Below, in pieces: positions 36,501 to 50,286 of a stretch of DNA of 64,000 nt. The DNA is taken from assembly GCA_008508345.1 (NCBI GenBank), contig QNGE01000934.1, positions 124,655-188,654 on the forward strand. The letters are read 5' to 3'. The position numbers and the translations under genes were made by a program. The notes under the pieces are model-generated. The model saw only the letters and a list, made by a program, of their open reading frames with translations, searched no databases and had not been told where the DNA came from. The stretch comes from Paragonimus westermani. Lineage: Eukaryota > Platyhelminthes > Trematoda > Plagiorchiida > Troglotrematidae. Every line of letters starts with the position of its first letter. The stretch's first letter is position 1.

Positions 36501-39500
36501 TTCTTAATATAAAATTATTCTCAGAAACAGTACGATATTCATCTGGCCTTCAGTATGTTAAGTAGTTGTTTTCCCTAATTACTTATTGCAACCAATATTA
36601 AAACCTTCCTTTGGTTTGTGGGTATGGCGTGATCTTCAGAGGGTTACCCAAGAAAAGAGAGGATTGCAAAAGGTTGACTAGAAATTTAACGTGAACCAAC
36701 AAATGTGTATAATTTCTATCTCCGTCTCTAGTGTTCACTCGATGGCTCTTATAAGTATATGTGCTGAACATTTACTACTGAGCAAATACCCCTGGGGTTT
36801 TTCTATTTGTGGTTATGGAGTAGATATCATTCGTCACTACAAGCAAGCCTTGTCTGCCATATATGATTTTCATAATTATGTATGTGATCAATCGCCCTTT
36901 GAAAACAGAAGTAAACCAGATATCGATACCGCAAACTGTCTGTTTAGTTTAAACAACAATAACCGGATATACTTCAGAGCTGTTAATTGTTCTCCAGTCA
37001 ACCATCGACATCTAATCATCATCGCTAGGATGGTTGTCGATCGATACGTCTTTTGTTTGAGTGGATAGAGTCAGTGAAAACTTGAACAGATCACGATTGG
37101 TAGCCACCCAATAGAAATAAATGGATGTTTAAAAACCATAATGCACATCTGGCAATCAACCGGATGCTCACTTTTGTGTGTTTTTTCAATTCCTAACCAT
37201 TGCTTTCTAAAGTTGGCAATACAGATTAGCTTGCGTCTTATCAAAACCGTACTCTGACATGACAGTCATTTCGGAAAGTGGGTGAAGATTTGGCTAGAAA
37301 TTGTCCCAAGTGAAAAAAACGGAAACATTTCAAACAGCCATCTGTCCCAAGCAGTACAAGAAGATGAGAATATGTTAGGCAAACAGGCAACATAACGGAA
37401 GCATCCATAATTATTTTCTGTCACGCGGTTCCGAATAGAGTTTCACTGAAAAGTCCGTTTTCTTTCGTCACATTTCCTCGCATACGAATGAACGTGTGAT
37501 GCGTTCGAAACTACGGGCCAACAGTGCTACTACACAAAATTTCATGTTTGAATAAAAAACCACAAACGAACGTGTCTCGTGATTGCCATGTCAACAAGCG
37601 TTTAAGTGTCATCAAAAATGATTGTTACAAATTGCGATCATGTTCTTGTAGATCAGAACTTAACAACTACTACAAAGCCAAAGTGTTTGACCCCTTTGGT
37701 TGCAAAAAACCTTCTTGAGTTTTATCAGTTGTGTGCCCCAGCAGAATTGATCCAACCACTGGACGCCTTGTTGATTCTAACGTGGTGCTCAAAAATATTT
37801 AACACCTAGGAAAATCTTTCGTTTCCGTTTAAAACAGAAGAAAACTGTAGATGATTTGTTTGCGCTGAAAATAATTTTAAATAATTATTTCAACTCGGAT
37901 GAAAACCATGCTTGGAAGAATGAGCTTCGTTGAAAAATGCATACATTTTTAGTACAGTGGGAGGGGTTTAGATTCCACGGCGAAGATCTTCCAGTGGTTT
38001 TGAGTCGGTATCCGTAACTTTTTGTTTATACCCCACCGCAATGAGAAAATAAACTTTGTCTTCATTGTTAATAGTTAAGAGAGTCCGACTTTGAAACCGT
38101 TGGGGCTTAACAATTAACTCATGGTGCTTAGAGATAATCTGCCCAATGGCAAGCAATTAACGAGTGCACTAAAGCTGACTCTGTTGGTCCGGTTGGACTC
38201 GCTGCTTTTCACATATAAAATTGAGCCGGAAAAAATATCGAAATGCTGGAAACTTATTCGGTAGGACTACCTGAAGTACCCTACAGAAAAAAATTCAAAA
38301 ATAAGCAATCTGAATTCCGTTACTATTAAATGGGGAATAAGTTAATTAAAACTGGTCGGTTGCAGATGATAACGCGTCTAACAATCCCGGGCGAAGGATA
38401 TTTTTATCAGACACACATTCACAGTTGTAAAGAAGCGAAAAACGAACATTCTCCATTTGCATATCTGGTACCGAATTAATCATGATTGTTCACAGTATGC
38501 AACGATGAGAGTAATGATGACAGGCTTGTGACCGACCTTACACAACTAAGCTATATACCTTGAGGAATAGAGAACATCAAACACGCCAAACCAATCTCGA
38601 TCAATCTAACAGCTTGAATGATAGTAGTGGAGAGTAACGTTTTCTTTCCAATAAATGTTCACGGAAAGTTCTTCGAACAGAAACAAATCTGTACACTGAA
38701 CTATTTATCCACTGATGGTGTTACCTTGATTGACGGTAAAACATTTGCAGTCCGAGCTTGTTGACTAGCAATCACCTGAACAATTAGAATATATATGAGT
38801 AATCAGCTGTGATGTTTTCAGTATGCTTCTACGAAAATAAAGTTACTTCATGATGTATATCAAAGTTACTGTTGCTTACCCAAGTGTTGCGGGCTGAAAT
38901 TTGTGCACAACCATCCTTAACATATCTGAGATTCATAATGTGATTGAGGGTATTCCCGTCGCATATATACCAGCATTAAAATAACTAGGGAATACTTTCA
39001 GTACCCAGTTCAATCAACTCAGCCAATACACAACTGCACTGCGTCGCCACGAGTAAAATTAACAAGGGTTTAAATACACAAATAAATTATTTTAAATTGA
39101 AATCGGAGTAAGAGTGCTCATTTTATTGATTCACTGTGCACATATTTAAGTGACAAGCATTGTAAATCAACAGTCATTTTTACCATTGCCTACCTGGTAA
39201 TGCTGAACTGAACATTTCGACTCCCAGACTACTGCTTCTCGCTGATTTGCAAGCGATGAGCTACTGTCATAGAAAACAGTTTAGCAAAAACAATTGGAAC
39301 AGAATTATGGTGAATGCACACAGTTTACAAACACATGATGTATAAATACAAGCTCTGTCGAAAACACCTGCCTAGAAACATAATGACAGCTAAACCTCAA
39401 TACAACCTCTGATATTGAGTTTGCTTAATGTTCACGGTTATCGTGTAAATTATCTTGATACATACCTGTTTTCCCCATGTAAGGAACAAAAACGGTAGGA

Positions 39501-39689
39501 CTGTCAGAATACAGCAACAATCTGCCGGCCAAAACTCTCCAACTGTATTATATAAATAGCTTATACTAGTGCCTAAAGAATCATTGCAGTCGAGTTTCTT
39601 ACTTATCAGTACACATCATCAACGCAAATCCTCGCCACTGCCTACCGAGACTAAGGGACCACCTGGATGGGCGTTCGGATACATTTCGT
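30510..39689. other. Nothing recognisable except the 31.1-31.5 kb stretch
   Basis: This begins the long interval between the two divergent precursor genes. A plus-strand frame at 35883-36206 contains a donor-like ACA|GTAAGG, and a hydrophobic stretch occurs at 34463-34669; neither has recognisable homology. Confidence 0.5.
31106..31520 (-). other. GC-richer stretch, possible fossil coding sequence
   Basis: The minus strand carries two adjoining open stretches: a Thr/Pro-rich one starting after the acceptor-like TCTTTCATTACAG near 31515, and a second of 97 codons (31106-31399) with KKTTQELSGENEDSRENAVW. They are in different frames, broken at a TGA near 31395. Base composition is clearly less AT-rich than the flanks. 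It may be a decayed element or retrocopy; no family is recognised. Confidence 0.25.
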
Positions 39690-39800
39690 TCGTGCCTAGC
39701 GTGGGGTGAATGGCGCATTTGTCACCAACATTACCTCGTGAAAGCGTGGCCAGAGTTGTAACTCTGGCTTTGGGCAGGATATATACTACCGACCAGTGTT
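39690..39800 (+). repeat. SINE-like family B, copy 4
   Basis: GTGCCTAGCGTGGGGTGAATG, CTCGTGAAAGCGTGGCCAGAG and GGCAGGATATATACTACCGA match the copy at 55029 in order. It is strongly diverged from the copies at 13618 and 22808. Confidence 0.5.
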
Positions 39801-42800
39801 AACAAGAACAAACCTCCAATCTATAGATTCTTTTTGATAGAGGTTGGTTGAAATATCTACCTGAATGCAAATGCTGTGACAAAGTGTCAATGTTTTTCAG
39901 ATTGAAATTTCTCAAATTGTCGAAAAGCAGTTGAGATAGGCTTTAACTTTTTTAAGTGCTGTTACTGTTCTTGTGATGTCAGACAACTAACGGGATTCAT
40001 AGAGTGGAATAGTGGTGTTGCTGTTCATAGCTCAGGTGGATGGTTCATGTATATTGGTGTCTGACGAGCTCGAACTTCAGTTTGAAAAAGTTTGTCTGGA
40101 TGTATCACCTTGTTGGGTGACGAAGGATTTTTAAACCAAATATCAAGCTCAGTGAAGATCCCAGTAGTACGTGAGGTCACTATTATAAAGGCAACTGATA
40201 TGTTTTCTAATATGGCTACTTGAAATTGAAGGCTATTGACCATGTGTACAATTGATGTCACACAAACGGAACATGTGCGTCCAAGGTTTTTGAATAGTCC
40301 ACGTTCCATCATCGTCATGGTTTGTTAGGTTTAGGGGTGACGTAAGTGTGATTTTCGTTTATGATAAGATATTCCGTGTAACATTATACCACATGAAGAA
40401 ACTGACCAGTATGAAGCAGTCAAACTTTTCCATCCATATACCATGATTCAGTAACATCCTGCATGTGATTTGGTTGTCGTGAATTTTTGTGTAATTTATG
40501 CGGTTCAGATTTTCTAGCTGTCCACTGGCTTCACCATCGAAGACAGAATTACAACCAAAACATTCGGTTTCCTGGACATATTTTGCTGGATTATTTGTTG
40601 AGAATGCTATCTGCAGTGTAATAGCCCACAGCTTTCCTTTCTTGATGTTCATAGTCGAATTGCTTTTTATCTGCAAATTGCGTCTATTTGTGTGGAATAC
40701 ACAGGTGGTGACACAAACTTTTCTAAGTATGTCCTCATTACATTTACTCGAAAAGTCTGTGGAAGTCGTGTTTAATACATGCATATTTCCTTCCATCAAC
40801 CAGTATAGAGTCACTACTTGCGGCCGAATCGTTATTTACCTATAATTCTCTAGTATCACGGTTGTGGTTTATCCAAGTTCATTCGACGCGCTGATGTACT
40901 TGCGATGTTTTCATTGATACAGAATTCTTGCTGCCCTAGCTGAAACAACGGTGAAATTCACCACTTAAAATGGTTCTAACCAGATGCTTCGGTTGAGTCC
41001 CTCATCCGGTTTTAAACCTGAACAATGTTTGTCTGACCTGTTCAGTGACTGATACTGAGGCCTCTAATCAGGTGAATCGCACGTGTCTATACTTGTAAAA
41101 GTCTGAGTGTCCAATATTTGTTTCACGAAACGAAATTTACGTCACACGACCAGATAAAAGTGTGTTGATTTTATTGCAGAGAAAACGTTATTGTATTGGC
41201 ATGAGGCTGTCTACGTTTTCAGACGACAGTATCTGTGGGAAGGATGAGGAAAAATACAAAAGCCTCAGCTAGCAAAAAACATATTGCACATTTCCTACAT
41301 TGGCTTTCACACTAAGATCATATCAGACAAAATCAACTTAGACGGATGAAACCAACTGGACCAAGTCATTCGCGTTTATATTATCTTCTTAAATTTAGTA
41401 AATGTTAACGTTCTACTTAGGTCATGCGAAAAATTCACTATACGTTAATAAACCATTTTCAACAATGAGTTTCGTCGCAACGGCCAGCAACTACCTCATT
41501 GAATCGGACTCCTACGCAATTTTTTTTGCAAACTGAGAAGTGAGAGTACACGGAGTCGGGTGAGTGACTCACATGACTACAGACAGATGGTTGTTGATAC
41601 GGGTCATGCGGTTCCAAAGTGGAGGGATCTTTTAAGATCATTCGCTCAAAACCCATAAGAGGTACCGTGCTGAACCATATCAAACATCCATTGATAGGCT
41701 TGTGACTCAAAATTGTAACTACACATAAGAAAGGCCAAGTGTGACGCTCACCTGAAGGGTTAATGTTCTATCTGTTCATTCTGCATCCGCAGACGTTTGT
41801 TGTTGGTCTCGTTTTTCTCTAAATCTGTCTGACCAAATACACTGCTGACTACTCCGCTTTCCTTGTTACATTGCTCCCCATTTAATCATCGTATTTTCAT
41901 TACCTATGTTTTGTTTATCATTCTCTAATCACCCTCTGTAAATTCTTCTTCACCCCGAAGTTTTTATTTTTTACATTCCTGTTGTCGTATTAAGTACGTA
42001 CTTTACAGCAGAAATCTTAACAATTTGTTACTTTGCCCACAATCTGTCATACATTGTGTTCGTATCGGCATTCGCCCATAATTCATTTAAAGTAAGTGCT
42101 GATATCAACGACGCTTTCAGTCAGAGTTTCGGTTTCGATGAAACGCTTCATCAAAGGCAACACTGTGGACTTCGGTTTGTTCTATGGAGGTCAACTTGGT
42201 GAAGGTACAGAAAAGACTCAATCAAGGAACAAACGAACGGTGTGCTGAATGGAAATTTTTTCAGCAAGATGGTAAAATGCGCCGGACGAGTCTAGCATTG
42301 AATAAACTCAAATGATTGTCTGTTCTGCAATGCCGTGTGGTCCGCTGTCTCTTACTCTGTGCATGCTCAGACATTAACAAGCTTAAGAAGACGCTGACCA
42401 AGTCGTGCCACAGCGCATTTATTTGCCCACAAGAAGTAATTTTACTTTAATATATGTGAAGGCAGCTGTTGAATCGCGATTTGTAATAATTATCAACGCT
42501 AACTGAAGTACGTGAATTTTTACTTGCCTTTTGCATGCACGTTTGTTTTGCATCAGTTTAATTAAAACAGGCTCGTTAATGAGCGTCTCATATGCCGACA
42601 GTGCATCATTCTACGGAACTCAAGTTCCATTGCGTCGTTCCCACCCAACTGTCTTAAAATGACAAAGAACGGTACAAGAATAGGTTATTTTTTCAAAGCC
42701 TGACCGATTGTTTTGCGATTATTGTATTCATATAAAAGCGGCTTCCTAAAGATTCACTCTTTTACAATTCCATGTACAATTTGTAGCAGAGTCCACACTG

Positions 42801-45800
42801 CCTGGTCTTGGTCTGCGGACTGAAAGAAGGTTGTGTCACCACTGACTGTCGGAAAATACAAAATACTTCCACACTCTTTTAAATTAACTAGGTGCATACA
42901 AACTTTTGCAACCTAGAGGCCAATCGGTGAAAAATATCTCCCCTCCCGACCTACATTGGGTTACGTCCGCCTTGGCTTTTTGTAGTCTGAGTGAAATGCT
43001 TGAGAAATACAGATTATGTAATCAAACAGACACTATCACGTAAGCACAGTGTTCATCTGCTCGGGCTAGTGAAGGTTTCCAGCATGGGTTGGTGACGTTT
43101 TGTTAAACCCGTCATTGTCATCCTCAGGATATACAACGAGCTGGACCCAACACGGTCACCAAACACCTCTGAGGGGTGACCGTCCAATGTTTATGACCCC
43201 TACTGGACGAATAATCAGAAACACTGTGGCCTGTCTCCGAGGCCGTGGAACTTCCCATCTCATAAGTCGTAACCCAGTGTGATATGATTTACTTCCCCTC
43301 CTTCTCCACAGCCATCACCGTCGATCTAGCTTTCTTGGGTGCGTTGTGAACCAATGCAAGCAGTTGTCTCACCTTCCGTTCTAGCCTGTTTCGATAGTCA
43401 CACTACATTTTTACAATTAGCGTGCATAATTTATTTTGTGATTATGTTTTCACTTGTTTGCGAGTGATCAGGAGATCGCGCGTTTACCTTGAAATGGGAT
43501 AATGTCGACTTCACGGCTGATCAAGGTGATCGAGAGGAAGATGCGGAAATATTTGAGTTTGTCCGACGCTCTGAGATTGTTCCCGTAGTCTATATACATT
43601 TCGCTTCTTATCTTATAGACAGGACATTACGAGCAGTGGTCACAATTACCATTTCTGAGACTTCAAAGTTGACAAAATTACCCTGTTTATTGTGAGTCTA
43701 CTAGGGCTATGACCTCATCGGTCGCCCTTTGAAAACAGGACAGGAGTAAAATCCGTTCCTTTTTATCCACATAAAGAAACCTAAACAAATTACCCATTTC
43801 TTTAACTATCTCGGATCTGATCAAAACACAAGTTGTTGGAGTGGATGAACTTAACCTGCTGTTGGGTAACGGTGACAAACGGACCTAGAAAATAAGACAG
43901 TAGAAAGTCTTTTGAAATTAGTAACAAAAGTCTCCCCGGAATATTTAGCTAAGAGAGGTAAAATGGGCTGCATGAAGTAGGGTTACATATACAATCATAG
44001 ATTTTGTGATCCGATGATAATGACCTTTCCTCGTTGACAACAATCTTATTCGGATATTTCGATAGTCACCTCAATAAAACGTGCGAATAGTTCTGAGTAC
44101 TTCTGTATTTGCTTGACGAAAACATTTTCTCACTTACGGAACTGACTGTTTTAGTTAGAGATAGGCTGAACCTTTGCAATAAACTTTTCATCGGGAATCT
44201 GTAAATTGTCGATAAAACGGTTACAGTGTGGATCTCCCAGGGTGGCATCCCAGAAGACAACGTGACAGAACAGGCTTAAAATGATTAAGAATGCACAAAT
44301 AAGCTACTATTGAAATCTGACAGGACTACGGAGCTGGTATTGAGGGGCGTGATATCCCACATCCCAGAGTAAACATTGAAAACCCCGCAACTAGTAATCA
44401 CGTAAAAAAATTGCCCTTCGCAGAGTGGGTCAGTGAAATATGTCTCTTATCACGTTGCGCACTTTCAAGCTTTGTTTTAAACTGTATGTTTGCAAGAAGA
44501 CATTTTGGGAGATAACCCTTTGGATTAAGAACGCGACGAACAAATTGCACATCTTGTAAAGAATCTGGGTTATGAAGCATTTGAACGTGCTCCGTCAAAC
44601 ATAGCTGTGAACGTGTACACATTCAACGGTGTAAGTCACTTTTCCCGTTAACACAAATGAACAAGCAGGTTTTGTCGATATACATGGACAGAAAAAATCC
44701 TGCTCTTCACTTGTACTCTCAAGGTCATCCCACTATTGGTTTGTGTAAAGTGAAGGCAAGAATATCCCCTTCAGCCAGTTATTTTCGAGTAGGAGCACTA
44801 GACTTGAGTCTCACTCTCATTAGACCTCGTCAATAGCGCATATCTTTGCCATTGTCGGGACTCTGGTCACACATTCATTAGGCAGACGTGTTGCCCACTG
44901 CAAAACTGACCTCGAGTTAGACACGACTGAATCCTGGTACGTGAATGTTCGGTCACATTGACCTGTGAGTAATGCACCATAGTTATACCACTTTTCTACC
45001 TGTAAAAACCATATTATGCGCTTGCCAAGCAAGAAATTAATCGACTTGTCAGTCTGTCCACAGCAATTATATCAGGTATACCCACCCACCGGCTAACCTC
45101 TCTGTCGATTATAACCACAACCTGTCCATGTCTGGCATATGTACTGATCCTTATAACTTGTTCCTATTTCTGTTACTGCTTTAGTCACGAGTAATGTGAA
45201 GGTTGATCACGCGCACACTAAGCCTATATTTGTACGTGCCTATTTAAGCATGGCTCTTCCAGAAAAAATCACGGGAAGTTATTCTAAATGATGGCTTGGA
45301 ACAACCTAACGAATCACATTTTGGGAACGCATCTAGTTGGCGAGGACCATATCGTAGACGATTATGACACCAACCAATGCCTCAGCCATAAGTACCTCCC
45401 CGGCAGTAGCTAGATGTTATAGATTTTGCTGACTAGGCCGAGCATCTTGCGTCTAACTGTTTCTAAACCATAGCTGTAAACGATACTCGCTTACCATTCG
45501 CTTATTATCACAGTTAAAATCCGAAATGTTTTGTACTGCGGAGTTCATAAAAATCAGCATTTTCTGCCCTGTGAGACATCCTATTTAGACCATCATCACG
45601 AAATTTGCACAAACCAAGTAAGTTTCCTTCGTTATGAGTGCCTTTGCAAAACTTGGACTTAATGTGTTTCCCTTGATAACAGTTAGGAGCACATCAAGTG
45701 TAAAACTTGTCTTCTATGTAGGGTGGGTGTTATTGTGGTAGACAAATTCTCATTCTTGTTGATATCACTTTTAAATTGTGACACGCATAAAACTGTATCA

Positions 45801-48800
45801 CCCATCTCAATGAAAACATTCGTGAGAACAGTGACTACGAGACAGGTTAATATAAAGTCTAAGTTCGCAACAACCACGGCAGTGTGAAGTTCATGACCAA
45901 TTAACGATCAGTACACTTTCCGGATAATTACCCAGTTTGTACTCTTCTGAAGGACCAATTTTGTGGGGGACTTACAGCATGCAGTCAACATAGACGTTTA
46001 TATTATTACACTGTCAACAAACTTGTTATAGAATATCACTTTATATATTGTATCAAATAGTCCTGTGGATGTATATCAATCCCTAAATGTCACTTATCTC
46101 GACCAGTCAGAACTGTCTGCTCAAGATATCCTGAAACCAAAATGAGGTCATTCTTGCTAAACTAAAGCAGATCAATCGTTGCGCTTAGTGATGTATAAGC
46201 GAGTAACTTCGTAACAACAAACTGGAAGTGCATAAGATCACAACCTCCCTCAAGGAAACCTCGGACATATTAGTTATCATCCATGGTGTACAGCTCATTG
46301 AATGAAAGTTGAAATTTGGTGCTTTGGGCATACTGCTAGGCACTTGAAGGAGATGATGCTTCCGTGGAGAATACCTTCTTCCCTCTTTTAATTTGGATTA
46401 GTCTGAATTCTCGACGAAACGTCTTTGTTAACATGCAGATAATGTCACCGTTGAAGTCAATTACACGGAGGTCTATACATCTCTAGTTCAGTAGGTCCGT
46501 TTCCAGGAATCGGCTTACTGATCTAACGCACGTAATCGTCTGATCAAGAAACTTCAGGGTGTAGTGAATATTTTCTCTTCAGAAGAATGAGGAATTATTT
46601 TCTTCCGAAGTAATGTCTGTCAACACATATTACGACCAAAGCGTTTCCAGCCCGCAATCCCTAGTTGTTGCTGCAAACCAACAGTGAGTAGTAGTTCACC
46701 AAGGTTAACGGACTCGCATTTCACATTTTGTACTGGCAGTGTTCTTCAACTTAACCTCAAGTTTTGTTAACGGAAGCCTACTCTTGCATTCAACAAAAGT
46801 TTCAGTTTCATAATCTGCGACTTCTTTTCTTCTTCTGTGAATTGGCAGCAAAGCGGATCAACAGAATCTCTCTGCGGGTTGTTGACGATACAATCACCTA
46901 ACGGCTGCCTTTCAACCTTCTTACTTGAACAATGCAATAAATTGACTTGATTTGTGTTCAAAAAGTAAAAAAGATGTTCTAAGCGAAACTGATTAAGATA
47001 TTATGTAGCTAGCATAAGATTCACCGAAACCTGTTGTCACAAAAGTACTTCTAGTATCTTTCATGAGAAGTCCGTAATCACTCAAAGCAGAAGAGTGATT
47101 CGCCGGTTCAATACATTTGTCTCCAAACGGCGCGCAGTAGATGAGGTTGACCAAAATTTAAGACGTGTTTTCACAGCAAATATCTGACAACGTACGGAAA
47201 TGCATTTTTATACTGAGTGGTCAACGACACGCTTAAAAATCCTTAGTCTGGCCAGGCGCATCCATCTTTCCCAAGATTGATGGATGTATGAATCGTAGTC
47301 TAGATTGATTTTGATGGTTTATGGCGCACACTGTAGATTCGTGCAAAGCACTATGTGCTGACAATAGGTATACCCTCGATGTGCGCTAGATTCAATATGG
47401 AGTCGTTTGTTTGGAACGTATAACGTGAATCAGCCTAGTTAGGAACATGTATGTGCGTGGGCACCATATAAGTTAGCAGTCCATTACAGTTTACAGTCCA
47501 TTTGATAGAACATGACAAAAGCTAATATAATCAACAGGCGGTAGGTTTTAGATTACAGGCCAGAAAGAATGGTGATTGCTGATGAAATACATTCTTTTAG
47601 CAAGTCAATATAATGTTGGATGTCGGTGCTTGGTATTCTCGGGTTATGCGCAGCTTCGTGCGGAAAGCTGACAAATAATTAACGCTGCCTGATGTGTTTT
47701 ACTGCTCTCTGTTGCCCGAAATGAAACAACTGTTTCTTGTTTTCTTTCACCAACCCACTCCTTGAAAGAACACAGCTCAGTTACTTCGTAATTATGGTAG
47801 GACCCGGGTGCTGGTTGGACTTCAATGCTAGGTGTACTTTAGGACATAATTAGGGAAATTGTCGATGTAACGCAAGCCACGTAACGCGTGCCAGCAACAA
47901 AATGCATAGAACTTGTAGTCTTGACCAAATTTTAACAGATGACTTGAGAAGACATGTGAATCTTACGGTTACAACGACACCCCAATAACGCAATCCACGA
48001 TCTTCTTCAAAACAATCTACTGATTTACAAATTATACGCCAATCACGAAGGAATACCACAGCTGGCTGTGTTGCACCGTGCAAATTCTCTTAAGCGTACA
48101 CGGCAGATTACAAGATAAGCTATGTACAATGTCAAACGAAAGAAATTGACGCGCATGCCTATCATAAAACGCTTGCCTGTCGCGATCAACTGAGTCAGGT
48201 TCACTTTGAACCAACGATTCGCATCAACTCAGGTCTGCAAAGCAGTGAGATTGGTGTTGTACTGCTTTCGTGCTTGTCCCTTCAATAAGTTAAAAACAGT
48301 CAACTCAATATGTGTGGATCACATACCGATCCAAAATATTGTAAAACTTACGGAACGTGTTTGTAAAATTAACTAATCAGCTATAAACGTTTTGAAAAAT
48401 CCTTTGGTTCAATTTCCCACCTAAATCGAAAATAAGAAGGAGGATTGTTTAGCAAGAGACGTAGTAAATAAGAGATGGAAGGAGAAAGAAAATACTGAGT
48501 GTGGGCAATGAATGTGTACACCCGGACTTGGAAGATAGAGAAATGCATTTTTAATGACCTAAATATCAAGTGAATTTTGTCGGCGGGGTTTTCGATGTCA
48601 ACGCGTTTATCTGCTGTATACTGACGTGTCTGAAGCAAAACCAATCTCAATCCTCAGAATGCAACTTACACTACACACAGCATGACAACTTACTTCAAAA
48701 CATTTCTTCGTATATTCATGATTAATTTGCACTTCTTAGCAATCATTGTAACAGATTATTACCAGTATCTCGGTGTTAAGCACCCACGGTATTATTTTGT

Positions 48801-50122
48801 TTTAATCAGTGCAGTGAGCCAGCATTCACCAAACAAAACTCACACTGGACGATTAAATTGAAAATACATCAGATTTCGCTGGAGTACAGAAAATTTTTGT
48901 CAGTTATACGGACCGCATTGAATGTAACGGTCACATGGAACAAAAGCATCGGTGAAATCAGATAGAGGCCAAACGTACGTTGGCATTGAATTTACCAAGG
49001 CAGAACCAGTTTTATTCTGCACCTAACACGACTAACATCACGTCCATTATACGCGGTCACCTCATGCATTATGCCAGGTGTAATAAATTGTGTCAATACC
49101 CAACTGAACATTGCTTATTGTGGTCTTACCGCGGTGAGCATTCAAAGCTATATGTGGCAAATTCAACAAACAAATTGATAACATTCCTTAATGCGCTCGC
49201 CATTGTAAAACACTGAGTTTGAACAGATATCTGGAACACAAGTTTGCATATCACAGTCAAAATATAACAAACAGTGCTAAACAGAAGTTAGATTATTGTG
49301 ATCTTGAAGGCGGATGAAACGCAAATAACAATGATTTACTTAATGCGACGGTTGCTAACCCATCAGTTGAGTCCAAGTTGCGGAAAATAGTTGGAAAATT
49401 TCAAATAGGTGAGAGGCTGCGAGAAAAAAAAAGTGAGAAGCTGACAATTGTTACGTATGAGAGGCAAAGTTTTGTGGATTGATTTTTACCGGTGATTTTC
49501 CAACTTAATTTAGAAAACAACACTTTAGATGATAAAGCTTACACGGAAGGTACTCGTAGTACTTGTCTAAGTTTTACGGGATCTTTCATAAAACAAAAAC
49601 ACTGAAAAAAATTAACGTAAAACAATCGAATAACTTGGCACACCGACGTCGCTTATAGCCACTGGTAATTGTGAATTTTAAGTTGCATAATGCCCATTTG
49701 CTTGCCTGGACCTAATTAGCATACAGACGGAGTTTCCCGAAGTATGAAGAGAGAAAGAAGTGCGATTTTGGAAGTACCCATCACCGGTTATGCTGACTAG
49801 TCGAAATGTTTTGAACAATGTTGATTAAAGTAAGTCACGAACGATTTTCTGTAAAATCCGTTTCACAGCACGACTCAATGAAATCCACCACGTATGATTC
49901 AGAGTTCTGTTTTCCGTACAAAGTGCTCCATGGTTTAATACAACCGACCAGTCTGTGTGAGTACCCGTATTTACTTAGAAAAAGTGCCAGAACACATAAG
50001 TCTACAGCAGTCTAGTCCTGTGGGCCACCGTTATCGACCTGTGGCATTCCGTAGAAGCGAATGACATCTTTATTCGTCTTGTGTGTTTGGTCAGCCAAAA
50101 ATGAAGAGCTGTGCCATAAACA

Positions 50123-50286
50123 TTAAATGTTAATGCGGGTACGCTTTTGTGGCTGACACATCTCGGCCAGCAATGTAATTATTAGAAGGACGAATGACAA
50201 CACGAGTGTTGCGTTGATCGAAATATCAAACATCAGCAACCATTGCTGGGTCATTTTGTTACTGGATATTAAATAGAAAGTAGCAT
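50123..50286 (-). CDS. Candidate terminal exon with one membrane segment (low confidence)
   Basis: The acceptor GCGTTTTCTTTACAG is followed by 53 codons to a TAA stop. A hydrophobic stretch, SINATLVLSFVLLIITLLA, ends in a basic tail (CQPQKRTRI), as in the last membrane helix of a multi-pass protein. No upstream exons were identified. Confidence 0.22.

Noticed and set aside
40359..40814. 151-codon minus-strand frame with several cysteines
   Set aside because: At about 60 % AT, roughly 6 % of random codons are stops. Six frames of 64 kb should then give on the order of 150 stop-free runs of 60 codons and about one of 150. No domain or good splice pair was found.
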